DNA of 64,000 bases from the NCBI RefSeq assembly GCF_019645835.1, contig NZ_CP080998.1, forward strand, positions 310,001 through 374,000, written 5' to 3'. Shown in pieces: positions 1 through 8,527 of the stretch. How positions within the stretch are numbered: the stretch's first letter is position 1; each line of letters starts with the position of its first letter. Below the pieces are notes generated by a model, which searched no databases, was not told where the DNA came from, and saw nothing but the letters and a program-made list of their open reading frames with translations. This DNA is from Mycolicibacterium holsaticum DSM 44478 = JCM 12374 (GTDB lineage: Bacteria > Actinomycetota > Actinomycetes > Mycobacteriales > Mycobacteriaceae). The translations under genes and the position numbers were made by a program.

Positions 1-1
1 G

Positions 2-892
2 GTCGGCGAACCGCGAGCCATCGACAACCCCAAGGACCACGTCGAGCTCGGCGAATCGCTGGGGTTGATCGATCTGGAGCGCGGCGCCAAGGTGTCCGGC
101 GCGCGGTTCTACTTCCTCACCGGCGCGGGTGCGCTGCTGCAACTCGGCCTGCTGCAGCTTGCCGCGCGGCTGGCGACCGACAACGGGTTCACCCTGATGA
201 TCCCGCCGGTGCTGGTGCGCCCCGAGGTGATGGCGGGCACCGGCTTCCTCGGCGCGCACAGCGACGAGATCTACCGGATCGAATCCGACGACCTGTATCT
301 GGTCGGCACCTCCGAGGTGCCGCTGGCCGGGTACCACGCCGACGAGATCCTCGACCTGTCCGCCGGTCCGCTGCGCTACGCGGGCTGGTCGTCGTGTTTT
401 CGCCGGGAGGCGGGCAGCCACGGCAAGGACACCCGCGGCATCATCCGCGTGCACCAGTTCGACAAGGTCGAGGGGTTCATCTACTGCACCCCGGACCAAG
501 CCGTAGCCGAACATGACCGGCTGCTGGGCTGGCAGCGCGAGATGCTGGCCCTGATCGACGTGCCGTACCGCATAATCGACATCGCCGCCGGGGATCTGGG
601 GATGTCAGCGGCGCGCAAGTTCGACTGCGAGGCATGGGTTCCCACCCAGCAGACGTATCGCGAACTGACCTCGACGTCGAACTGCACGACATTTCAGGCC
701 CGTCGGCTGGCGGTGCGCTACCGCGACGACAACGGCAGGCCGCAGATTGCGGCGACGCTCAACGGCACGTTGGCCACCACCCGCTGGTTGGTGGCCATCC
801 TGGAGAACCACCAGCTGCCCGACGGCAGCGTGCGGGTACCAGAAGCGTTGGTGCCGTTCGTCGGTGCCGAAGTGCTCGAACCGAAAAAGTAA
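2..892 (+). CDS. serS: Seryl-tRNA synthetase, C-terminal part (5' end outside window)
   Basis: The protein charges tRNA-Ser with serine in the cytoplasm, as a class II aminoacyl-tRNA synthetase. The reading frame is open from base 2, so the N-terminal coiled-coil arm is cut off by the window edge and about 296 residues remain. Class II motif 2 is visible as [14 protein letters not shown] with the following RVHQFDKVE, near bases 400-470. Motif 3 is [18 protein letters not shown], near bases 755-810. The seryl-specific [11 protein letters not shown] stretch precedes motif 2. The gene ends in TAA 12 bases before the next gene on the same strand. A tRNA-Ser gene lies 60 kb away in the same window, with no evident functional link. 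Confidence 0.97.
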   Translation, partial: VGEPRAIDNPKDHVELGESLGLIDLERGAKVSGARFYFLTGAGALLQLGLLQLAARLATDNGFTLMIPPVLVRPEVMAGTGFLGAHSDEIYRIESDDLYLVGTSEVPLAGYHADEILDLSAGPLRYAGWSSCFRREAGSHGKDTRGIIRVHQFDKVEGFIYCTPDQAVAEHDRLLGWQREMLALIDVPYRIIDIAAGDLGMSAARKFDCEAWVPTQQTYRELTSTSNCTTFQARRLAVRYRDDNGRPQIAATLNGTLATTRWLVAILENHQLPDGSVRVPEALVPFVGAEVLEPKK

Positions 893-904
893 CGCGACCG
901 GTCG

Positions 905-3900
905 ATGTCCGCGCCAGCGTCCGTGCGCCTTGCCGTGCTGGGCCCGATGCGTGCGTTCATCGCGGACGAGATCGTCGACGTGGGTGGTCGACGCCAGCGC
1001 GCGCTGCTGGCCCGGTTGGTGCTGGCGAAGGGGCAGGTGGTGTCGGTCGATCGGCTGGCCGACGATCTGTGGCACGGCGAACCGCCACCGAAAGCCCTTG
1101 CCGCCCTGCAGGTCTACGTGTCGCACCTGCGACGGGCGCTGGAACCCGATCGGCCCAGGCGCGCGGCCGCGACGGTGGTCGTGAGCGCCGCGCCGGGTTA
1201 CTGCCTGACGCTGCCCGTCGAACACGTCGACGCCTGGCACTTCGAAGCCAAACTCGCACAGGCTCAACAGGAACCGCAACCACGCCAGCGTCTGGTTCTT
1301 CTCGAGCAGGCCGTCGCGTTGTGGGGCGGTGATCCGTTCCTCGAGGTGCGCGACGCGCTGTGGGCGGCCCCGGAAGTCGCTCGTCTCGACGAACTGCACC
1401 TCGTCGCCGTGGAAGCGATCGCGCAAACCCGGCTCGCGCTCGGACACGACAGCCAGGTGATCGCGGCGATGCAGAGCCACGTGACCCGGCATCCCAGCCG
1501 GGAGGGCGCCGCGTGTCTGCTCGCCACCGCGCTGTACCGGACGGGAAACCAGGCGGCGGCGTTGGACGTGCTACGCGGCGTCAAGCAGTACCTCGTCGAC
1601 GAACTCGGCCTGCAAGCCGGACGTGCGGTGCGAGACCTGGAATCCGACATCCTGCGCCACGCCGACCGGTTGGCCGTTCCCGCTCCACCGCCCACGCCCA
1701 CGGCCGAGGCGCCGGTGCATCCGCAGCCGCCACTGCCGCCGCTGCGTGGACGCGACGACGAGTTGGCGGTGATCGAGCAGGCGGCCCGAGAGGTGTTGAC
1801 GGGACGCAGCCGACTGGTCTGGATCGGCGGCGAAGCGGGTGCGGGCAAGTCGGCGCTGGCGCGGGCGGCCGCGCAGCGGTTGCGGAGAGCCGGCTTCGAC
1901 GTCAGTGTCGGCAGCTGTCCGGAAACCGATGGTGCGCCACCTGGTTGGGCGTGGACCGAGGTTCTGCGCGATCTCGCGCGCGACGGCGGGTCGGCACTGC
2001 AGCACGATGCGCTCGCACCGTTGCTCCACGACGGCAACCCTGCCGGTGAGTCGGGACCGTTCTGGATGGCGACCGCATTGGCCGCCGCGTTACAGGACGC
2101 GGCCGCTCGACGGCCGCTTGCGATCGTCCTCGACGATCTGCACCGCACCGACGGCCTCACCCTGGAGCTGTTGCGATTGGTCACCGACCGCCTCGAGAAC
2201 ACGGCGGTGTTGCTGATCGGAACCTATCGGCCGTCGGAGTCAGGCGCCGAACTCGAAACCGCACGAGCTGCGTTGATCTCGCAGACATCGGCGCACCTGC
2301 TGCTCGGTGGGCTGGACGCGGCGGCGGTCGCGGCCCTGGTGGCCGACTGCGGGTTGGCGGCTTCCAGCGGCGAGGTGCTGCGCACACTGCGTGAACGCAC
2401 CGGCGGAAACCCACTGTTCGTGCGCGAGATGGCCCGGCTGCTGACGGCCGAGGGGGCAACCGCGGTCGGTACGGTGCCCGTCGGTGTACGAGATGTTCTG
2501 CGGCGCAGGCTGGCCCGGTTGCCAGGGCCGACCGTGACGGCGCTGCGGCAGGCCGCGGTGCTGGGACGCGATGTTGACGTCGACGTGCTCGCAGAGCTCA
2601 GCGGCCGCGGCGTCGACGATCTGCTCGATGCGCTGGAACCCGCGGTGCTGGCCGGACTGCTCGACGAGCCGGCACCATCACGGATACGGTTCGCGCACGC
2701 GCTGATCCGCGACACCCTCTACGAAGACACCTCGCTGCTGCGCCGCGCCCGGCTGCACGCCTCGGCCCTCGCGATGCTCTGCAGTCCTGGCCGCGCCGCC
2801 GACTCCGCCGAACTCGCCCACCACGCCGTGGCGGCTGCTACGAGCGAAACAGCCGTAGAGGCAGCGTCATTCGCGATCGCGGCAGCACGTGACGCCGACA
2901 ACGCTTGCGCACCCGTCGAAGCGGCGAGACTGTGGCGTAGTGCGTTGCAGATGCTGGATCTGGCGCGGCAGTCCAACGCATCGGCAGTCGAGCTGGACGC
3001 GGTCGTCGAGGCCCGCTGCGGGCTGGTGTCCTCGCTGGCGCGCGCCGGAGACGCGGTGACCGCCCGCAGCGAACTCAAACGGGCGCTGGCCGTGGTGCAC
3101 GGCCGCGATGACATGACGCTGCGGGTGCTGTTGGCGTGGGACGCGCCGTTGGTGTGGCGGGTCCGGTCCACCGAACGTCTGGAACTCGACGTGGTCGACC
3201 CGCTGCGGCGGGTACTGGGGACCGACCTGCCGGACGCGGTACGCGCCCGGTTGCTGGTGACGTTGTTCGCCGAGGTCGAGGGCGCCGATCCGGACGCGGC
3301 CGTGGCCGCCGCCGCGGAGGCCGTGGCCCTGGCACGTCGCGTCGAGGACGCCGAGCCGACGGCCCGCAGGTTGGTGTGCGCGGCGCTCAACGCGGCCGCA
3401 TACTGCGCGCTCGGGCCCGACGATGCGGCCAAGCGTGACAGCACGGCAGCCGAGTTCCTCCGGTATGCCGAATCGTCGGGTGAAGCCGACTACGAGGCGG
3501 TCGCGCACTGGCTGGTGTTCCTTTCGGCCGCGTCGCGCTCCGACCTCGTCGCCGCCCAGCGCCACGTCGACCTCGCCGTCGCGCGCGCAGGCACGGGTCA
3601 GCTGGGGCACCTGCTCACGGTGCTGGACATCTTCACCGCGCAGCTGACGGTGCTCGCCGGCCGGCCGGACGATGGGGAGAAGCGCTATCTGCAGGGGTCG
3701 GCCCGGCTGGCCGAACACGGCGCGGTCAACGGCGCCCACCTCGCGGTGATCGGCCGGATCTCCGCGGCGTTGGCGCGCGGTGATCCCAGCCCGCTCGCCG
3801 ACGAGCTGTTGCTCGTCCACGAGCGGGTGTCGACGTCCGTCTGCGAAGCCGCGGTGCTCGCTCTGATCGCGGCAGGCCGAACCGATGAGGCGCGCCGGCT

Positions 3901-4204
3901 GTGGGCAGGACGTGACCCCGTGGAACGGTCCTACTACTGGCTGGCGATGACGACGCTGCGCGCACACGCGGCCGCGCTTCTCGGTGACGTCGACGAAGCA
4001 CGTTGCTGCGCTGAAGAACTCGCCCCCTACAGCGGCCGGATGGCCGGGTTGGACAACGGCAGCCTGCTCACCGGACCGGTGGACGCGGCGCTCGCGGCCG
4101 TCGAGGATCTGCTCGGTGAGACGGTCAAGGCGCAGGCGCACCGCGCAGCCGCCGACGCACTGCGGATGAAGCTGGCGGCCGACGCGGCACGGTTGATCAG
4201 CTGA
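905..4204 (+). CDS. Large BTAD/AAA-ATPase transcriptional regulator (SARP/AfsR-like)
   Basis: A 1099-residue putative regulator. Residues about 5-95 look like an OmpR-type winged helix (LAVLGPMRAFI then GGRRQRALLARLVL). Residues about 100-245 form a bacterial transcriptional activation domain ending in VKQYLVDELGLQAG. An ATPase module follows, with Walker A GGEAGAGKSAL near 307-317 and Walker B LAIVLDDLHRTD near 404-415. The remaining 550 residues are Ala/Leu-rich helices, probably TPR-like. This is the AfsR/SARP plan, in which ligand or protein binding to the ATPase/TPR part is thought to control DNA binding. It starts 12 bases after serS, so the two may be cotranscribed. No biosynthetic cluster adjoins it, so its target is unknown. 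The ATG at 905 is the first start of the frame after the serS stop. Confidence 0.85.
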   Translation: MSAPASVRLAVLGPMRAFIADEIVDVGGRRQRALLARLVLAKGQVVSVDRLADDLWHGEPPPKALAALQVYVSHLRRALEPDRPRRAAATVVVSAAPGYCLTLPVEHVDAWHFEAKLAQAQQEPQPRQRLVLLEQAVALWGGDPFLEVRDALWAAPEVARLDELHLVAVEAIAQTRLALGHDSQVIAAMQSHVTRHPSREGAACLLATALYRTGNQAAALDVLRGVKQYLVDELGLQAGRAVRDLESDILRHADRLAVPAPPPTPTAEAPVHPQPPLPPLRGRDDELAVIEQAAREVLTGRSRLVWIGGEAGAGKSALARAAAQRLRRAGFDVSVGSCPETDGAPPGWAWTEVLRDLARDGGSALQHDALAPLLHDGNPAGESGPFWMATALAAALQDAAARRPLAIVLDDLHRTDGLTLELLRLVTDRLENTAVLLIGTYRPSESGAELETARAALISQTSAHLLLGGLDAAAVAALVADCGLAASSGEVLRTLRERTGGNPLFVREMARLLTAEGATAVGTVPVGVRDVLRRRLARLPGPTVTALRQAAVLGRDVDVDVLAELSGRGVDDLLDALEPAVLAGLLDEPAPSRIRFAHALIRDTLYEDTSLLRRARLHASALAMLCSPGRAADSAELAHHAVAAATSETAVEAASFAIAAARDADNACAPVEAARLWRSALQMLDLARQSNASAVELDAVVEARCGLVSSLARAGDAVTARSELKRALAVVHGRDDMTLRVLLAWDAPLVWRVRSTERLELDVVDPLRRVLGTDLPDAVRARLLVTLFAEVEGADPDAAVAAAAEAVALARRVEDAEPTARRLVCAALNAAAYCALGPDDAAKRDSTAAEFLRYAESSGEADYEAVAHWLVFLSAASRSDLVAAQRHVDLAVARAGTGQLGHLLTVLDIFTAQLTVLAGRPDDGEKRYLQGSARLAEHGAVNGAHLAVIGRISAALARGDPSPLADELLLVHERVSTSVCEAAVLALIAAGRTDEARRLWAGRDPVERSYYWLAMTTLRAHAAALLGDVDEARCCAEELAPYSGRMAGLDNGSLLTGPVDAALAAVEDLLGETVKAQAHRAAADALRMKLAADAARLIS

Positions 4205-4207
4205 GGC

Positions 4208-4894
4208 TCAGCCGAACACGGCGCGTTCGAGGCGCCGGTGGCGCACCGCCAACAGTGCGAACAGCGCACGCAAGAGCGGGTTCACCGTGGCACCCAAGCG
4301 GATGCGCTCGTCATCGGTCATGACCGCCAGATGCCGCGGCGCGTCGAACGACATCCGGCCACCCTTCTGCGCGGTCTTCTCGACGGCCTCCCAATCCGCC
4401 ACCGACACGTGCGCGGTGATCACCGGGAAGATCTCGCGCTCCTCCTCGGCGATGTGTTCGCTGATCAGCGTGTGCAGGTCGCTCAGCTCGGCGGCCATGG
4501 CGGCTGCCGTCGGCGCATCGCCACCTGACACGCGAAACGCCGCGGCCCTGGCACGCAACTGATCCAATCGTGGATCGAGCGCGGCGTGGTCTTCGGTCAG
4601 CTCCGTCAGGTCGACGTGGCTGCCCGCGCTGGCCTCGATCACCGGCCACGCCACCAGATCCTCGGTGCTGTGGTGGTGATGGATCGACTCACACAACAGT
4701 TCCACGTACCGACTGATGGCACGGGCGCGTGATGGTGTGCATCGTTCGCGGCCCTCGGCGAGCGCCGTCACGGTATCGGCGATGCGTCGGCAGTCGCGGA
4801 CCATCGAGCGGTGCGAGAGCCTGATGCCGGTCAGGTCCGGTTCCGGGTCGTCGGCTCGGCGGGGGGTGACGGTCGGGTCGGTCGTCGAACTCAT
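4208..4894 (-). CDS. Hemerythrin HHE-domain protein
   Basis: A 228-residue, mostly helical cytoplasmic protein. It carries histidine-rich metal-site signatures of the HHE hemerythrin family: SIHHHHSTEDLVAWP near residue 75, TEDHAALDPRLD near 100, and LISEHIAEEEREIFP near 150. Family members bind a di-iron centre and act in oxygen, nitric oxide or peroxide sensing or buffering; which applies here cannot be told from sequence. The ATG is preceded by GAAGGAG at a good distance. The gene converges on the BTAD regulator with only 3 bases between the stop codons, and it lies 100 bases downstream of the Rieske-protein operon. Confidence 0.88.
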   Translation of the reverse strand: MSSTTDPTVTPRRADDPEPDLTGIRLSHRSMVRDCRRIADTVTALAEGRERCTPSRARAISRYVELLCESIHHHHSTEDLVAWPVIEASAGSHVDLTELTEDHAALDPRLDQLRARAAAFRVSGGDAPTAAAMAAELSDLHTLISEHIAEEEREIFPVITAHVSVADWEAVEKTAQKGGRMSFDAPRHLAVMTDDERIRLGATVNPLLRALFALLAVRHRRLERAVFG

Positions 4895-4964
4895 GTCGGA
4901 TGCTCCTTCGTCGCTGATCGGGTGTTGCGACGACTGTGCGGGCAGGCACTTAAGAACGACTTAA

Positions 4965-4985
4965 CGCCGGCTTGCCGGGCCGGCG
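4965..4985 (-). terminator. Putative terminator of the Rieske-protein operon
   Basis: A 7-bp perfect GC-rich stem (CGCCGGC/GCCGGCG) with a 7-base loop lies just after the stop of the small 111-residue gene. On the minus strand it is followed by TTAAG. It separates that operon from the hemerythrin gene. A second short inverted repeat (TTAAG-5-CTTAA, 4950-4964) follows and could be part of the hemerythrin promoter region. Confidence 0.5.
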
Positions 4986-4994
4986 GTTTCGCCG

Positions 4995-5330
4995 CTAGTC
5001 CTCCAGCAGCTGATCGAGCATCGCGGTGAACTTCTCGGGATCAGAAGGCGTGAAGGCCGGCCGCCACCGGTTACCCGCGACGTCGAGGGTGATCAGGGTG
5101 TTCTTGCGCGGTCTGCCCACATCCAGCGGGAGCCAGCGGCGCAGGTCCGAACTGCCCCAGAGGCGGAACCGGTGGGTGAACATCCCCAGCGGCTCGGCCT
5201 GGTAGCCACGGATCGCCGTCAGCGGGATGATCTTGGAGGTTCCCGACGGAAAGTGGTAGCGCCGCAACGTGATCGCCTCGCGATCCAGCTGGATCAGGCC
5301 GTCGTCGTAGTACTGCTGCGGGGCGCTCAC
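4995..5330 (-). CDS. Conserved hypothetical protein, small beta-rich partner of the Rieske protein
   Basis: A 111-residue protein that I do not recognise by name. It has alternating hydrophobic strands (ITLRRYHFP, RFRLWGSS, TLITLDVAGNRWRPAF) and a final helix (DPEKFTAMLDQLLE), which suggests a PH-like or small beta-barrel fold. There is no signal peptide or membrane segment. The start is the GTG at 5330, chosen because it overlaps the TGA of the Rieske gene as GTGA. That indicates translational coupling and a shared process with the upstream protein. A longer reading of this frame exists but would lie inside the Rieske gene and is not credible. Confidence 0.7.
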   Translation of the reverse strand: MSAPQQYYDDGLIQLDREAITLRRYHFPSGTSKIIPLTAIRGYQAEPLGMFTHRFRLWGSSDLRRWLPLDVGRPRKNTLITLDVAGNRWRPAFTPSDPEKFTAMLDQLLED

Positions 5331-6895
5331 AGCTTGCGGCACCGCAACTCGTGGCCCTTGCTGGTCAAGCACCGACCGTTCTCCAGGTTCCACTGCCAGC
5401 CGTGCAGGTTGCACGTCAGCGTGGTGCCCTCCACCACGCCGAACTTCGACAGGTCGGCCTTCAGGTGTGGGCAACGGCGCTGAATCTCCCAGCCGTCCAA
5501 GGCGATCGAGGCGGTGTCGTCGTGGGCCTCGGCGAACCAGCCGTCGGCGTAGGCGATGCGTTCGTCGGTGAGGCACTTGAAGAAGGTGTACAGGTATTCG
5601 TTGTAGCCGCCGACCCGCCATGCCGCAAAGCGCGTCGACAGGAAGATGGTGTTGACCCAGTCCGGCTCGTTGTCGCGCACTACGGTGCGCACCAGCTCGG
5701 GGGCGATCTCGAACCCGTAGCGGAACTTCTCGTCGGGAATTGGTTCACGCACAGCACGTTTCGGGAAATCCAGCACCACGGTCTCGTGATGATCACGACC
5801 GTTCAGCCGAAGCTCGACCGGGTAGCCGATACCGTCGCAGATCTGATCGCTCTGGATCATGATCGGCTCGAACACCGCGCGCAGCGGCTCGAGCAGCGGC
5901 TCACCGGCCGCGCGCGCCCAGCTGGCCTTCGCGGCGGCCAGCACCGGCGCCATCCGCTCGGCGTAGTCGGCGATGTAGTCGGCCTTGCCGGTGGTGAAGA
6001 TGGCCTGCACCTCGTCATCGGACATCGGGTGGCGAAGCGAATCCAGTTGTGAGCCGGTGAATTCCGCCGTCGACCCCGGAATCATCAACAACCCGCCGTC
6101 GTGTCCGTGCGCACGCATCTGCTCGAGGAACACCACCTGGTCGGGGAAGATGTTGGCCGGATCGCCGGAGTCGTCGTTGAGGTGGCGCAACTCGGGATCG
6201 AGGAAGCACGGTGGGCCCGCGGAGGGGATGACCCACCTCGCCCCGACCTGGGCGATGTACTGCCGGCAGCGGTCCATCTGTCGCCGGCGCTTCTGGATAC
6301 CGAACGCTTCCTTGGCTCGCGCCGGCATGTCGTAGACCATCGGATACCAGATCGCCCCGGAGTACTGCAGCATGTGCACGTCGACCTGGTCGAAATCGGC
6401 GTGCACCACGTCCAGGTCCACCGGGCGGGCGTCGTTCATGTTGAAGCAGACCGTCTCGCCGTCGTCGACCACCAGACCGGAGTCCCCGATCGGTCCGTCG
6501 GCGGGGGCGCGCAGCGCGATGATCATCACATCGAGATCACCCTTGGGGCCGCTGACGCGGTGTTTGACTGAATCGGTCGTTTCGAAGAACCGGTGAAATC
6601 CGGCCTTCTCGAGTTCGCGGCGCAGATCGGGCACTGGGAAGTCGGGCAGCAGCACCACCGCGTCCTTGTTGACGTGCTCGCGCAGGTTCTTCGGGTCGAA
6701 GTGGTCGGCGTGCAGATGCGAGACGTAGAGGTAGTCGCAGTCACCGAGGGCGTCCCAGTCCAGCGTGCTGTTGTCCGGGAACGGGAACCACGACGCGAAG
6801 TACGCCGGGTTCACCCACGGGTCGCACAGGATGCTGCCAGCCTTGGTGTCGATGCGGAAACCCGCATGCCCGACGCTTGTGACCTGCACCAACAC
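5327..6895 (-). CDS. Metallo-beta-lactamase-fold protein with C-terminal Rieske 2Fe-2S domain
   Basis: A 522-residue cytoplasmic protein. The N-terminal part is a UlaG-like metallo-beta-lactamase fold with the metal motif HLHADHFD near residues 57-64. The C-terminus carries a Rieske iron-sulfur motif, CPHL near 474 (C-x-H) and CNLHGW near 494 (C-x2-H), so both halves of the cluster site are present. This pairing resembles CMP-N-acetylneuraminate hydroxylase, but there the Rieske domain is N-terminal, and the substrate here is unknown. An oxidoreductase or oxygenase acting on a sugar or nucleotide compound is a possibility, not a conclusion. The GTG at 6895 is chosen because GGAG precedes it and the fold begins immediately after. 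It is divergent from the acyltransferase genes. Confidence 0.82.
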   Translation of the reverse strand: MLVQVTSVGHAGFRIDTKAGSILCDPWVNPAYFASWFPFPDNSTLDWDALGDCDYLYVSHLHADHFDPKNLREHVNKDAVVLLPDFPVPDLRRELEKAGFHRFFETTDSVKHRVSGPKGDLDVMIIALRAPADGPIGDSGLVVDDGETVCFNMNDARPVDLDVVHADFDQVDVHMLQYSGAIWYPMVYDMPARAKEAFGIQKRRRQMDRCRQYIAQVGARWVIPSAGPPCFLDPELRHLNDDSGDPANIFPDQVVFLEQMRAHGHDGGLLMIPGSTAEFTGSQLDSLRHPMSDDEVQAIFTTGKADYIADYAERMAPVLAAAKASWARAAGEPLLEPLRAVFEPIMIQSDQICDGIGYPVELRLNGRDHHETVVLDFPKRAVREPIPDEKFRYGFEIAPELVRTVVRDNEPDWVNTIFLSTRFAAWRVGGYNEYLYTFFKCLTDERIAYADGWFAEAHDDTASIALDGWEIQRRCPHLKADLSKFGVVEGTTLTCNLHGWQWNLENGRCLTSKGHELRCRKL

Positions 6896-6970
6896 CCTTT
6901 CTCCGCGACGTATGTGACCCTTCGAGCTTAACGGCAGCAGACGGCGGAAGTCGCATCCGCGCGGGGACAC

Positions 6971-6976
6971 TACGCT
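6971..6976 (+). promoter_or_regulatory. Candidate -10 element for a leaderless acyltransferase mRNA
   Basis: TACGCT fits the actinobacterial TANNNT -10 consensus and ends 7 bases before the GTG at 6984. Transcription would then start at or next to the start codon. No Shine-Dalgarno sequence is visible in the few bases before the GTG. Confidence 0.5.
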
Positions 6977-6983
6977 GGCGGTT

Positions 6984-7760
6984 GTGGAACCGGTATACGG
7001 CACCGTCATCGCACTCGCGCGGCTGTTGTGGCGTGCGCAGGGGTTGACCTTCACCGTCACCGGCGTGGAGAACCTGCCGGTCACCGGCGGGGCGGTGGTG
7101 GCCATCAACCACACGAGCTACTTCGATTTCACCTTCGCCGGGCTGCCCGCCTACCGGCAGGGGCGCGGACGCAAGGTGCGGTTCATGGCCAAGAAAGAGG
7201 TCTTCGACCACAAGGTCGGCGGACCCCTGATGCGCAGCCTGCGCCACATCGAGGTGGACCGCAACAGCGGTGCGGAGTCGTTCGACCTGGCCTGTCAGCG
7301 GCTCAAGGAAGGCGAGCTGGTCGGCGTCTATCCGGAGGCCACCATCAGCCGCAGCTTCGAGATCAAGGAGCTCAAGTCCGGTGCGGCGCGCATGGCGATC
7401 GCCTGCGACGTGCCGATCGTGCCGCACATCGTCTGGGGTGCGCAGCGCATCTGGACCAAGGGCCACCCGAAGAACCTGTGGCGGCCGAAGGTGCCCATCT
7501 CGGTTGCGGTCGGCGAGCCGATCGCCCCGACGCTGCCGGCCGCGGAGCTGACCGCGCTGCTGCATTCGCGGATGCAGCACCTGCTCGAACGCGTGCAGGA
7601 CGCCTACGGTCCCCATCCGCCCGGCGAGTACTGGGTGCCGCACCGGCTCGGCGGCGGCGCGCCGACGCTGGCCGAGGCCGCCCGGATGGACGCCGAGGAG
7701 GCCGCCGCGAAGGCCGCACGGCGCGCGCAGCATCCCGGTGCGACGGGGGCGCCGGGGTAG
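6984..7760 (+). CDS. 1-acylglycerol-3-phosphate O-acyltransferase (PlsC family), first of a tandem pair
   Basis: A 258-residue acyltransferase expected to transfer an acyl chain to lysophosphatidate or a related lipid at the inner membrane face. The catalytic HX4D motif is NHTSYFD near residue 42. The substrate-binding motif is YPEATISRSFE near 115. The family is the counterpart of M. tuberculosis Rv3814c-Rv3816c, which are three tandem copies; here there are two. The GTG start is supported by a -10 hexamer 7 bases upstream. The stop overlaps the next start by one base. The C-terminus (EEAAAKAARRAQ) is charged and Ala-rich. Confidence 0.9.
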   Translation: MEPVYGTVIALARLLWRAQGLTFTVTGVENLPVTGGAVVAINHTSYFDFTFAGLPAYRQGRGRKVRFMAKKEVFDHKVGGPLMRSLRHIEVDRNSGAESFDLACQRLKEGELVGVYPEATISRSFEIKELKSGAARMAIACDVPIVPHIVWGAQRIWTKGHPKNLWRPKVPISVAVGEPIAPTLPAAELTALLHSRMQHLLERVQDAYGPHPPGEYWVPHRLGGGAPTLAEAARMDAEEAAAKAARRAQHPGATGAPG

Positions 7761-8527
7761 TGCCGAAGGAACCCGTATTCCGGACGCTTGAGGTTCTCGT
7801 CAAGGCGGCGGTCAGGGTCAACGGGATCCGCATCACCTATACCGGCCTCGAGCACATCCCCGCCAACGGCGGCGCCGTGATCGCCATCAACCACACCAGC
7901 TACATCGACTGGCTGCCCGCCGCGCTGGCCGCGCACTACCGCAGCAGGCGACTGCGCTTCATGATCAAAGAAGAGATGCAGGAAGTGAAGCCGATCAACT
8001 TCCTCATCAAGCGCACCGGCACCATCCCGGTGGACCGTCGTGCCGGAGCAGGCGCCTACGCGGTCGCGGTGGACCGGCTGCGCGCCGGTGAGCTGGTCGG
8101 CGTGTATCCCGAGGCCACCATCAGCCGCAGCTTCGAGCTCAAGGAGTTCAAGACCGGCGCGGCCCGGATGGCCCGTGAGGCCGACGCTCCGCTGATCCCT
8201 CTCATCGTCTGGGGTGCGCAGCGGATGTGGACAAAGGATCACCCAAGGCGGTTGGGCCGCACCAAGATTCCGATCACCGTCGAGGTCGGTGCGCCGCTGC
8301 GCGCCGCTGAGAGCATGGAGCAGACATTGGCCGAGCTGCGAGCTTCGATGAGCGCGCTGTTGGACAAAGTGCAGCGTGAATACCCGCATCCGCCCGGCAC
8401 GTTCTGGGTGCCGCGCCGGCTGGGCGGCAGCGCGCCGACACCGGAAGAGGCCAGGCGGCTCGACGAAGCCGAACTCGCGGAGCGGGCCAGACGCCGAGCG
8501 CAGCGCGAAGACAAGAGCTCGCGATGA
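7760..8527 (+). CDS. 1-acylglycerol-3-phosphate O-acyltransferase (PlsC family), second of a tandem pair
   Basis: A 255-residue paralogue of the preceding gene with the same motifs: NHTSYID (HX4D) near residue 44 and YPEATISRSFE near 117. Both end in a PPG-WVP-RLGG stretch and a charged tail. The GTG at 7760 shares its first base with the TAG of the upstream gene, so the two are translationally coupled. The frame stays open upstream through the first copy, but that part is a shadow of the first acyltransferase. Individual substrate specificity cannot be assigned. Confidence 0.9.
   Translation: MPKEPVFRTLEVLVKAAVRVNGIRITYTGLEHIPANGGAVIAINHTSYIDWLPAALAAHYRSRRLRFMIKEEMQEVKPINFLIKRTGTIPVDRRAGAGAYAVAVDRLRAGELVGVYPEATISRSFELKEFKTGAARMAREADAPLIPLIVWGAQRMWTKDHPRRLGRTKIPITVEVGAPLRAAESMEQTLAELRASMSALLDKVQREYPHPPGTFWVPRRLGGSAPTPEEARRLDEAELAERARRRAQREDKSSR

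Noticed and set aside
605..1492. Minus-strand open frame of 295 codons over serS and the BTAD regulator
   Set aside because: Composition is typical of an antisense shadow (Arg, His, Gln, Gly rich), no motif is visible, and it overlaps two real genes.
7028..7759. Upstream extension of the second acyltransferase
   Set aside because: It is a shadow of the first acyltransferase in another frame; the GTG at 7760 gives the correct family N-terminus.
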